Shown one piece after another: positions 1 to 10,199 of a stretch of DNA of 64,000 nt. This stretch comes from Xenoacremonium recifei. Lineage: Eukaryota; Ascomycota; Sordariomycetes; Hypocreales; Nectriaceae. Within the stretch, counting starts at the first letter, position 1. The number at the start of each line of letters is the position of its first letter. The notes beneath the pieces are model-generated. The model was not told where the DNA came from and ran no database searches. It saw nothing but the letters and a program-made list of their open reading frames with translations. The DNA lies in assembly GCA_012184525.1 (NCBI GenBank), contig WOFQ01000025.1, positions 372,001 to 436,000 of the forward strand, written 5' to 3'. Both the position numbers and the translations under genes were made by a program.

Positions 1-484
1 TCTTACGCCGACAATTGTCACAAGCCTAGTACGCAAATTTTAGTGATCTCGGAGTTTCATGAGTTTCCCGGTTAGTTGTACCTTGGCCCAGCGACGTCTA
101 CGATCCACATGCGTACTCGCCATCAATCTTAGGACGACGGGTATCCGAGGATATCTGGATGGTTACCGAGATATGAAGAGAACGAATGAGCTCGATGTAA
201 ATGTTACAGGCTCAGGATCACTTGGTTTCGAGTACGTCAAGGACAATCTTTGTTGAACCTAGTCCGAGGCTAACCCACAAGCTATTTGCCGAAACTCCGA
301 AGCCGAGGGTCCCTTACCTTAGTCAATCCACCAACTGCTTTTGTCCTGATTTGTGAGAAAACACTCCTCCACAGCAACTCGAGTTTCTTGGTGAGATAGA
401 AACAGGACATATTTTTCCTTTAAAAAATCCGGAATGCTTTTCACACGATCCCTCAAATGTCACGCCTGCATTTACAATGATTGT
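1..484. other. Intergenic, no gene recognised
   Basis: The left edge of the window. Only a 65-codon open frame is present and it resembles nothing I know. The stretch lies beyond the 3' end of the regulator that follows. Confidence 0.5.
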
Positions 485-1864
485 TTAACCGGCTACCAGC
501 GACTCCACGATCTCACCGATTTCGTACCAGAATTTACCTACTAACAGTTGTGTATGATTTGTTGCCAATGATCGTACGGATGTTGTGAGGTTTTCTGTGA
601 GACTAGAGGCGCAGTCGGTCAGCCGTTCCTCTGCTTCTTGTGGCCTTTCCAAACAGGCTACCAAAAGCGCCACATCAACGCCTAGAGGCATTTGTCCCGT
701 CACTGCTTTTGCCAAATCGAGTTGTGCAAAAATCCCTGAAGCTAGGGACAATCCTAGGGCATCTTCTATACCAAAGGGTTGCTGCAGACGGTTCAGAATT
801 AATAGAGCTGCAGCTTGGAGGACGTGTGCCTGGCAAAGCATGTGGCATATCTCAACAGTTGTGAAGTCCTTCGTAAAGGTTCCAGGTATTTCAGGCCGCC
901 ACAAACGTATAACCTCACCCAGAGTCCTCAATCGCGTTCTAGTCTCTATTCGTTCGGGTTTCAACATGTCGCTCGACAACACTGACAGATCGTAGACGTG
1001 GGGAAGCAAAGACATGCTCACTCCAAGAACACGATCAACGTAGCACGTATCCTTGGGCAGTCGTACTCGAAGGGTCGGGATGCGCCCTCGAAACAAACTC
1101 TCAAAGGTGTCAAAAGACGCAACGCAAGTTAAGAAGCCGGTAGACATCCAAGCCTCGCTTTTCGTCTCATATAAGGGTTTGATGAGTTCCAGAGTCGTAG
1201 CGGCTATCAATGGCGCACGCGATCCGGATAGTTTATGGGACATCGATAGAATGCACCCCCCAAGGACGAGACACGTTGCCATGTCTTGCTCGTCAGACAC
1301 CCGAAAGGACCGCAGATTGGCGACGGCCACTGTCGCGTGGCGGTAGATGCTCCTTTCACCTAGCCACGTTTGTTTTGGTGGTGTAGGGGCATGCTCGCAA
1401 TTCCAAAGCAGTGCACAGGCGATATAGACATCTTGAAGCAAGTCTCGGTGCGTCATAAAATGCCGCATCGTGGCCTCACGGTGCCTGTCGCAAAATGTTG
1501 ATCCAAGCACAAAGGCACGGACATAATTGTCGTCGGAGATAACGCGGTTCATCATCCACAACTCTTCATCGGAAATGTCATCCGGCAAGTAGATACGAGA
1601 CGGCAGTGTATTGATACGTGTAAAAAGTTGACGGCGATTCTTCTTGCTTTCGGTAGCGGTCTCTTTCGTCGCTCTGATGTCCCGGTGTGTGAGGTGAGGC
1701 AACGGCTTTGGTTTCCGGCCAGGCCTCCCAACCGGGCGATTGCTTCGACATGGGAGGTGAAGACGAATGCAACGGTTACATTCAGACGCACCAGGAGATA
1801 TTAAGCACCGTTCCTTTAGGGCGTGGCAACGGTCGCATGACCGGGGGTTTGGCTCAAGAGACAT
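485..1864 (-). CDS. Zn(II)2Cys6 transcription factor
   Basis: A single-exon, 459-aa nuclear regulator. The open frame extends 35 codons upstream, but the ATG at 1864 is preferred because the zinc cluster follows directly (residues about 10-40). The cysteines are spaced C-x2-C-x6-C-x8-C-x2-C-x6-C, with a basic GRPGRKPKP tail after the last one. The remainder (about 90-459) is helical and Leu-rich, like the C-terminal regulatory region of short fungal C6 factors such as those near metabolic clusters. It lies about 210 bp beyond the end of an amidase gene on the same strand, so control of the amidase/permease locus is a reasonable guess, but no target is shown by the sequence. Confidence 0.85.
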   Translation of the reverse strand: MSLEPNPRSCDRCHALKERCLISPGASECNRCIRLHLPCRSNRPVGRPGRKPKPLPHLTHRDIRATKETATESKKNRRQLFTRINTLPSRIYLPDDISDEELWMMNRVISDDNYVRAFVLGSTFCDRHREATMRHFMTHRDLLQDVYIACALLWNCEHAPTPPKQTWLGERSIYRHATVAVANLRSFRVSDEQDMATCLVLGGCILSMSHKLSGSRAPLIAATTLELIKPLYETKSEAWMSTGFLTCVASFDTFESLFRGRIPTLRVRLPKDTCYVDRVLGVSMSLLPHVYDLSVLSSDMLKPERIETRTRLRTLGEVIRLWRPEIPGTFTKDFTTVEICHMLCQAHVLQAAALLILNRLQQPFGIEDALGLSLASGIFAQLDLAKAVTGQMPLGVDVALLVACLERPQEAEERLTDCASSLTENLTTSVRSLATNHTQLLVGKFWYEIGEIVESLVAG

Positions 1865-2075
1865 GATGTTAACAGGGTGAATTGATGATTTCGCAAGAGC
1901 CGCGGTCACAGGGTGGTAAAGCAGTACTAGCAGATCTATAACGGTAGCTGCTGACAAATGGCATCCCACAATTACATTTACAACTGAGTTTTAAAAGTGA
2001 AAAGAAATCGGATGATAATTCTAACCGTAGTTTTATTCTTATTTTTCCCATAGAAAGTACGCGCTCGGGAGATGC

Positions 2076-4019
2076 TCAGTCGTAGCTATTCCTTAGGCAA
2101 CTGTCTACTATTCTAGCAATTTCGAGACACTCCTCGTCCTTCATCCTAGGCGTGAACACCTGCAGTCCGCAGGGAGCGCCCCCGATTCGATTCGGATTGT
2201 CTATGGCATTTTATTCAGCATATTGCGTGACACTGTAAGGGATAGGGTGAGATGGTTACTCACAGGGAGCAGCCGCTTGGTTCGGCTTTACAGCGAAAGA
2301 CCCGGTTAGTCGAGCTCCCTCAGCCTTGCCAAATGGGATTGCACAAGCAGGAAACTATGACCCTCCTTTAGCCCTGAAATAGTCGTGCTATGTTTGGACG
2401 CAACTTACATCAAGAAGATTCAGAAACGAGGTGTATGGCAAAGGCCCGAATTGATCATGCTCAACAGCCGTAGTCTGCGCAACCGGGGCGATGACAGCGT
2501 CGAGGTTATGGTTCTTCCACAACCTTCCCCAGCGCGCTACAAAGTCAATCCTCTTCTTGTGTAGGCAGGACAACTTCTGAAGGTCACCGCAATTGTCTAA
2601 GTTGGAGACCGCATCGCGTGGGACCTTGGCGAATTCTGTTTGAACGCGACTCAAGCATGCGATAGGGGCCTCGCTTCCGTCGACTAGAATACCTTCCGCC
2701 ACTTGATCTAGGCCTAGCATGGCGTTGATAACATGTGCTGCTTCGGCTACGCGGCACTCCTGGGGATCAAGATGTATCACCTCATGGCCGTTAGCCTCCA
2801 TGCACCGAGCGGCTTCAATAAGAGCCTGTCGTACGGGAGGATGTAGAGGAAACACCGGATCTTCGGTCATGATTCCAAAGCGTAATTTATCTTTGGACTT
2901 TCCTCGGACATCTCTCCATCCAACATCAAGGATCTCTGAGTCGTAGAGAACCGGTCTAGAATCAATGATGGCTTTGACAAAGACAGCCAAGCTTTCAATA
3001 TCGTTTGCAAGAGGACCTACACAAGGTGCGATAGTCGGCAAGGTTTCATCATAACAAGCCCGTAGGCCCCCATACGGCAAACGTGGAGCAGTTGGGCGGA
3101 AGCCATAAATACCACAACAAAGTGCCGGTATACGAATAGAGCCTGCCGACGTGTCAGAGCAGCTTGCTCTGTATGGGTGATGATGGCAAACCTACCTGCA
3201 ATATCCGTTCCTACGCCAATTGGTGCACCATGCATAGCAATTAACGCACCTTCACCACCGCTGGAGCCTCCGGCTGTTAGATTGGTATTGTGTGGGTTAA
3301 GTGTCCTGCCAAAAACGTTATTGTTCGACTCCCCAGCCTAAGAACAGGTCAGTTACGTTAGGCGGGGGTTTCATTATGGACACAAACCATTAACAACTGA
3401 GGAACATTGGTCTTACAGAACAGTACCGCGCCCAAGTCCAGGAGCATGTCCACGAGAGGCGTATTGGCTGTCGCCTTGTGCTCTAAATATGCTACGAGCC
3501 CTAGCGTAGACGGGACCCCAGCAATTTGGAATGAGTCTTTGAGACTGATGGGGAGTCCGTGCAGAGGGCCTGCGAGATCGCCACCCTCTTTCATCTTATC
3601 CAGCTCTGCTGCTCTCTCCATAGCCGTGTCGAAGAATATTTCCGTAAGACAATTCGTCTATTCTATCAGTCTCACCTGTATCACTTCATCATAAGAATGT
3701 ATATAGGATTCCTTACCGCCTGGTGAGCAATGGCCGCCCTCTTGCAGAAGGCAATCGTCACTTCCATTGCCGTTAGCTCTCCTGAAGTAATGGCTTCGAG
3801 GAGGCTAGATACATGAAATGACTCCGTGATGCCAAGTTCCTTGTCGCTCATTATTCCGGAACGACGCATGATGTCGAGATGAATCATATTATTGCTCGAA
3901 GATTCCAGTGGAAACTGAAATGAATCTGTGACAGACGGTCTAAGTTTCCATTGTGCAGGTATGCTACAGTCAAGGTGCTGGCGCTTACGCGCAACCTTTG
4001 CGTCCCACGAAGCACGCAT
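2076..4019 (-). CDS. Amidase-signature family amidase, six exons
   Basis: Hydrolyses carboxylic amides to acid and ammonia. Exons in coding order are 4019-3717, 3657-3388, 3337-3196, 3142-2409, 2354-2264 and 2200-2076, giving 554 aa. All five introns (50-63 nt) have GT..AG borders and keep frame. The Ser-cisSer-Lys triad is complete: Lys about 141 in LPISLKD, Ser about 216 in GGSSGGE, and the nucleophile Ser about 240 in GTDIAGS, where the usual GGS reads AGS. The end, GGAPCGLQVFTPR, is the usual AS-family tail. An in-frame ATG at 4088 exists; 4019 (MRASW) is chosen because relatives start with a short lead before SIPxxWxL. No signal peptide is seen, so it is probably cytosolic. A second amidase and a permease lie nearby. 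The natural substrate is unknown. Confidence 0.85.
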
Positions 4020-5325
4020 GATGTATTGCAATCCTTCGCCACGACAAATTATGAGGGAAACTTTTCGAGGAAAGGACGCAGAAGACACTTGTTATACCCC
4101 CTTATATTGATTTCATAACGTTACTACCAGACTCATTTCCTAGTACCGTTTCGAGCACTGATTTGTCAGTGAGTTTGAAATAAGTTCGCTCATAATTCGC
4201 AGCGATGAATGTGCCCTTCATGCACGACCGGGAAATTACCGGTCCAGTCACTGGAGCGTAGGATCTGTCAGACGGAAGAAGGATAGTCCGCCCCGGAAGA
4301 CAGAAATCCAAGGGGCTGGGGCCGTAGCAGCGTTTCTCGCGCGACAAGCAACACATAAGCAACAACATGCTGAATTGAATGAGTCAATCCAATCGCATAA
4401 TTCATGCTTTTACCGCCGTCCCTGAAGTACATATTTCATCGGACTAACCGTTGACCCGCCCTTAAGTCCGACAGGATCGGACATTGCCCCATACAGAAAC
4501 TGCTAGACCAAAAACCCACTCTTTTGGTAAAGAATATGATTTCAAGTGCGTTACAAAGCATCAATCAGATTTTGCGAATGGTTTATTTTGGTCTGCTATG
4601 CTGGATCAAAAAATAGGATGTGACCAAGTTCATTCAAGCAGATCAATTCTTGCTAGGCCCAAGATGCGATTTTATCTTATTCTAAACATTATTTGCTCCC
4701 TGGATACCCGCATTATCCTGATTGCAACATCGCCGCGTGAGTGATATAGTCTTTAAGGAGGGTTTTCGCTTTCTAAGATACTCGAAGTGTATGGACTGTC
4801 ACTGAGACGAGTGCAGTCGTTATGCTATTCTCAACTTGAGAATAACTTGACCTTACAGGCCGGACGTAGGTATCCATCTCGTAATCGGAACTCTCATTCC
4901 GGGCTTCAACGTCATTCAAGCATGTGATTTTGCTGAGGCTGGGAGAAAAACACTCTGAAGTTGGAGTATTCGGTCCACAGCTTACAGGAGAGATCGTTTG
5001 TCAAGGGAATTGGACCGTGACAAATCTGGTTCCAGAGGGAATATCCCCAGTGGAGATATTTCGGCCCCATTCGGCTTTGCTCGGAGCAATAGAGATGATG
5101 AACAGCTAGTGATCTAGGGGCCCGATTTGTACTTTAGGCATGAAGTTGCTGTTCAAAATGTTAACGGTGACCATATCGAGGCTGCGTCCTGGAATACCTC
5201 TGCGCCATTCCCTTACTATATTAAGTACACTGGCTAGGATCATGATAGCCCTCATCCGCTAATGCCTAGTTTATTACGTGACCTCTATGTGAGCGCTCCT
5301 CGTACAACTGGATACTCATATCTAT
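4020..5325. other. Intergenic with a short coding-like relic
   Basis: No complete gene is seen. Between about 4860 and 5108 (plus strand) two overlapping frames read like ordinary protein. The first contains GIHLVIGTLIPGFNVIQ. The second contains FGPQLTGEIVCQGNW and EIFRPHSALLGAIEMMN. A one-base frame change near 4950 would join them. I do not recognise the family, and neither segment has a good ATG. Confidence 0.35.
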
Positions 5326-6987
5326 TCATTCCAGGCAGGAGTCTTGCTGGGTTAGTGGTACTATTTCTCGAGCAGCCCAGATAGCCTCCAAGTCACATTG
5401 AAATCGTGCGACCTGGGCAAACTTTGTAACTTTCCAAGCGCTTTGAAATGCCTCCCGGACAACTTGTCGGTGTTCACCTGACTCCATAAATAGCCCCAAA
5501 GTGTAAACAGGCCAGTCCCCAATAAAGCATTTCGCCCATGCTTCATCATCTACATACTTCTCGAGGATTTGGATTGTAAGCCTGATCTGCCAAGCGTCAT
5601 GTGGTACCTGCTGGGGGACACCCGTGATTGTGGCATTGTGCAATACTTGTTCTAGCAGTAATGAAGCAGCTAAAACGAAGAGATAGGTCGCATCTCTGAA
5701 GTATCGCTCTTCGGAGTCATTTCTCTCCATCCAGTTCCTAGAGTCAACGTGCAGGCTCTCGTCACAGAGCAAGACTGCTTCCCAGTTCGCTATCTCGCTT
5801 CTAATGCGTTGAAGCTCTTGCGGGTCAGTCAAGTCACCACTTCGAAAGGACTCGCGTAGCATTAAAGTGATTCGGAATAGAGAGACTGGAACACCGAGTA
5901 CGGGACTGTTTAGGCTTCTGGAAGTTCCTGGAAAGAAGGTGATTTGATCTACTATTGTCTCGGCCCGGTCCCAGAAAGTGCGGTCGAAGTCATAATTCAG
6001 CCGAACCAAGTCTGACCAGAGACCTGTTACGACAATGAACATCCGGTACATGACACTCTCAATGGCCAGCCTATCGAATAGACGATCAAAACCTCTAGGG
6101 CGGTTCAACAGACGAAGTGTTAGGATATGCGTTGCTGCATTTATATGCTGTGGGGTATCGTGGTCCGTATCCCAGCTCGTGAACTACAGCATGTCAGTTC
6201 AAGCTCGATTGTGAGCATTTCCACAGTGTTTGTAAGCTCACCCCATTAATATACAGCATCATCACCGACATAAGTAAGCCGTTGTGATGTTCATGCTCTG
6301 AAACCGAGGCGAGGAGTTTTGAAAGTTCCTTCAAAGCGCTAGAGTAGTAAGAAAGTGAAAGATCTTGCATGCGCGCCGTAGAATCACGCAAGTAGATATG
6401 AGACGCCGCGCAAGCCATAACAGAGTAGTATAAGCTCTTGTGAGTTCTCATGAGCTCCTGCATCTCAGCCAGCCATCCATGATGAAACCCTGGATGGCAA
6501 TAGGGTAGTAACAGCAGGGAAAAGTATTCATCGACGAAGTGCCTAGAGACTCGATGCTCTAACTCATGAGAGGCAATCCTTTCGGCGACAGCTGCTTCTT
6601 GAACAGGATTTGGGAGGCAAGGCTGCATGTCGAAAGCGGCGAGACCCGATCGTTGATGAGTACTAAGTTTCGATTGGCAGGCGGCAGGCGAATCGGTGGC
6701 CTGTTCTGTAGGCTTGAGCAGGTTCTTCCGGTAGCGCCATTCAGAATGAGATGCGTATCGACGATCAATCAAGTCGTCAGAAGAGGGCCATTTGCATTCA
6801 CGATTGGAGGAGTTGCAGTTGTCGCAGAGCGGCGACCTCTCGTCGCATTTCATCCGGCGCCGTCTGCCTAACCATTGAATATGAGCAACGCCTCGATATC
6901 GACCCAGGTCTGGCAGGGTCAGAACACGCACTTACAGACGAGGCAGCCAGTTTTGGTACGCAACTTGGACTTCTTCGCACCGTTCAT
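5326..6987 (-). CDS. Zn(II)2Cys6 transcription factor
   Basis: A nuclear C6 regulator of 511 aa in three exons (6987-6936, 6867-6242, 6183-5326). The first exon is only 52 nt and ends inside the zinc cluster. Splicing the 68-nt intron restores C-x2-C-x6-C-x6-C-x2-C-x7-C, beginning TGCLVCRRRRMKCDE at residues about 14-28. This justifies the ATG at 6987 rather than the longer frame that runs into the intron. The body (about 100-480) matches the fungal-specific transcription factor domain, including the RHFVDEYFSLLLPYCHPGF-like segment near residue 120. It sits between the first amidase and the permease gene. Its targets are unknown, though the neighbours are obvious candidates. Confidence 0.88.
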
Positions 6988-7554
6988 AATGACTGTTATA
7001 AGTACGTCACTCCCAGCGTCAATTGCCAAGCGGGAACATCACTAGTAGGGGCGCAGAAAAGGGTCCTGGCACGGAAGTGCTGCGGTTTTTATGCCTCGCT
7101 ACGGCACGCCTCCTCTGCCCGGCGTTATCTCTGCACTGAGCCTAGATAACGATTGGACAACTGTGATAACGGGAAGACGTTACAAGTTAGAATGCGGGGT
7201 AAACCCACTCGGGGATTCGGCTCGACCTTAGCGGCCTGGATGCGGAATCTTGCCAGCAGCACTAGACTCTAGGGTAGTTGGTCAGAGAGCAGTGCACGTT
7301 TGGGGATTCAGCAAACCGGCGCAAAATAGCATAGCAGCGAACAATAAGAGATTATAAGAGTTTTGCTTTGGCTCTTTTTTTATTTTTTATTTTTATTTTT
7401 AGAAGCGGGACTCGACAAGGTGCTCATATGAGTCTTCAGTTAATGATAATGAGGAGGCTTGTCTCAATCGTAGGTCAGATCAGCAAGGTTGCGCTTCCAT
7501 ATTTCCGTTATTGTCTACACGTAAATTCTTACACGGTCTAATCGTTGTTATCCG
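6988..7554. other. Intergenic between tail-end MFS gene and regulator start
   Basis: Upstream of the 5326-6987 regulator and downstream of the MFS gene. A thymine-rich tract lies at about 7374-7402. No gene is seen. Confidence 0.5.
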
Positions 7555-9447
7555 TTACTGACACCCCCACTGTGCCCTTTCGCCTTTGACCAATTTCATG
7601 TATTCTCCTGCGCTCCGGACCCTCAATGATTTTCCAAATTTGATCATTAAAAAACACACACTAGATGCGGCCATGCCAACAAACGCGGCGGAAACGAAAC
7701 AGTTTTGGAGCCCAAGGTCTGTGAGCCATGGAGTGATACTGTCGCCCTATATTAGCTGCATGTATCCTTGATGGTTGAGTGCGGCATTGCGCTTAGAGTG
7801 ACCTACCCGTAACTGATAGCAAAAGACATGGTGTTCCTGATAAGGATCATTGTCACAATGGCATCACCGCTGATGTCGTGATAACTATCGATCAGGTAAT
7901 TGACACTGAGCGTCACACCCATTGTGCTTGCGAATGCCAGACAGCCCATTGCAAAAACAAGACCAAACCAGTGGACGCCATGCTGGGCACCTACTCCCCA
8001 CAGGATGAGAGAAGCAGGTACCATTATAACGCAAATTGCAAAGGGCCATAGCCGGTGTTCCGCTTCCATCACCCCGTGATTACGACGGGCGAGCTTGATG
8101 GTCAACCAATCGCTGAGCCTTCCAGACACAATTGACCCAACGATCGTACCGATGCAGCACGATAGGTAGCTCAATCCGACCATGGAGGACTCAAAGTTGT
8201 AGGGATCACCAGAAAGAATGATGGATGCCGTCGCATTGAGAACGTTGAACCAGATGAGATATGATCCGTATGAGAAGCCAGCGTAGAAGATAACGGGCCA
8301 GCTTAAGAATCTGAGAATTCGAGTATCCCGTTGAATCATGCTCTGGCCAGGTAAGGGCTGCCACAAGGACATCTTCTTTATGAAGGTCCTGGGTATAGCA
8401 TATCCTTCACCATTCTCAGTTTCGGATAAGTTTCCCTCTGAAATTTCATTTTTGGGACCGTTTGATGATTCCGAGTTGCCCGGGATGGCTTGTAAGACTT
8501 CTTGAGAGGATGTAATTCTGTTGTAGTTTGTATCTTCCATGAAAAGAAACAAAATCACAAAGACAAAAGCAAGAAAGATTGCAGGCCAGTAAAACACCCA
8601 TCTCCAACCCTGATATTGGGCGATGAAGCCACAGATGAAAGGCGTGAAATAATTGCTACCAGCAAGGGTGAGCGCGTAGACACCCATGTAGGTACCACGT
8701 TCATGAGTGAAGTACTATGGATATTGTAAGAAGCGTCGCATCCATGTACAATGAGGCACCTACAATGTCTGTCACAGAAATTTCCGGGAGAGCTTCAATC
8801 GGCGCGACGAAAAATCCCTGGATAATGCATTTGGCTATCCATTCGCCGTTACTTGTCACATACGCGCTATTTTCAAATCAATTAGCCAGGCCTGGCCTCC
8901 GGACATGAGGGGTTGTTTTTCCTTGAAAAGGGGTCCCACCTCCAGATGCTTGTGCCCTATCAGGTTTTCATCAGCTTACTTGTGTGTTTACTTTCGATTT
9001 GAGACTTACGATTGCCCCCAAAATCGAGACTAGATAGGTGAGGCGTTTTCCATATCGCAAAGAAAACGGCTGCCAGAAGAGCAACCCCCAGCCTAACAGC
9101 AGGAACATATAGCCAGTTCCTTCATTCAATGTTGAAACGGATACTCCAGATGCTTCAGAAAGAGGGACAAGCACTGAATACACTGTAGATACAGCAATTC
9201 CCGAGAACCAAGTATATCTAGTTTGTTAGCAAATGCGCGAGTCGTAGTCGAACCCCTCTTCGTAGCCGGCTTACAGGTTCTGACACACGAGCGATAGCAG
9301 CTTGCGTCGAGGAGACCAGTTCAAAGGATCATTTGGATCATTGGAAGGCGTAGGATTGAGAATGATATCACCCGAGTGTCGAGCTTGCAGGTTGTGATCT
9401 AGGTCCACCAGATGGACAGTACCTGGGACGGTACTAGCTTCTGCCAT
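7555..9447 (-). CDS. MFS transporter (DHA1-like), six exons including a 17-nt micro-exon
   Basis: A polytopic plasma-membrane permease of 530 aa. Exons in coding order are 9447-9275, 9217-9010, 8956-8940, 8866-8764, 8714-7807 and 7738-7555. The 17-nt third exon supplies GTSIW and keeps the conserved run before the EISVTDIYFTHERGTYMG loop in frame. Without it the frame breaks. The N-terminus carries DPNDPLNWSPRRK, the usual pre-TM1 motif of fungal DHA1 porters. An acidic loop lies between TM6 and TM7 (NSESSNGPKNEISEG). The cargo cannot be read from the sequence. Two amidase genes nearby and a shared promoter with one of them suggest amides or related nitrogen compounds (inference). Confidence 0.87.
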
Positions 9448-10199
9448 ATCTTATGACGAAGGTGAACTTATTTAACCAAAGAATAAAGAATGGCGACACA
9501 CCTCAAAGAGCGACCGATCTCGAGGCAGGACGAAAGGCGAGACAGCTGTCTTTATACGCACGGTTGTCGAACGACATTTGCCCAGCATGATTGCCAAGTT
9601 TCGATACCGTATTGGAGCAGCGGGAGATTGGCGGCTGATAACAGCTCAATTCCCAAGATCGTTATCAGTCCAAGCGCAAAGGTTCTGCCAGAGCGGGGGC
9701 AAAATTCTCCGGGCTCCCTATCGATGTGGCGGGTCCCGCAAATACATTTGATTGGCGTGGCTTCGCTATCTGGGATCTCCTAGTAGGCTACGTAAATGCA
9801 TGTGATTGGTTTATCTCCCTGGACTTTTAAGTATGGTTGGCAGCGGGTACTGGAAATACACATTATTGGCTGGTGTAATATGTAGCAAGATAGGAGATGG
9901 AATTGACCACTGAGAAGCAATTGCATTCAGGGTTGATAAGAAAGAAACTCGAGAAGGTGATATGCTGAGCTAGTGTGTACATCCTGAGTCTAGCTTTGCC
10001 CTCGGAAATCCTTAGAAAGTGCTTGTGTAGTCCGGTCGTCAATGCGTGCGAACACATATTTAAAGAGATTGGCGTTAGACATACCCAGAAACCTGGCCAA
10101 GTCCGAGCCTGAATCTCAACTGTACTCTCATTTTACTCTCACCTACTTGCGGTATCCGAGCTTCTGCTTAACTCCAGCCGTCGTTAAGCTTGTAAGTCT
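9448..10199. promoter_or_regulatory. Divergent promoter of MFS permease and amidase, GATA/CCAAT-rich
   Basis: A 752-bp region shared by the leftward permease and the rightward amidase. I count six HGATAR-type sites on either strand (9636, 9662, 9766, 9811, 9888, 9934) and five ATTGG (inverted CCAAT) boxes (9611, 9627, 9751, 9805, 9865). HGATAR is the binding motif of AreA/Nit2-type nitrogen regulators, and CCAAT that of the HAP complex. About two HGATAR sites are expected by chance in this length, so the enrichment is moderate. Binding is inferred, not shown. Confidence 0.5.

Noticed and set aside
4102..4368. 88-codon minus-strand frame upstream of the first amidase
   Set aside because: No similarity to amidases or other families and no splice that would join it to the amidase.
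7374..7402. T-rich tract as a terminator or origin element
   Set aside because: Such tracts are common in fungal intergenic DNA and nothing nearby supports a specific role.
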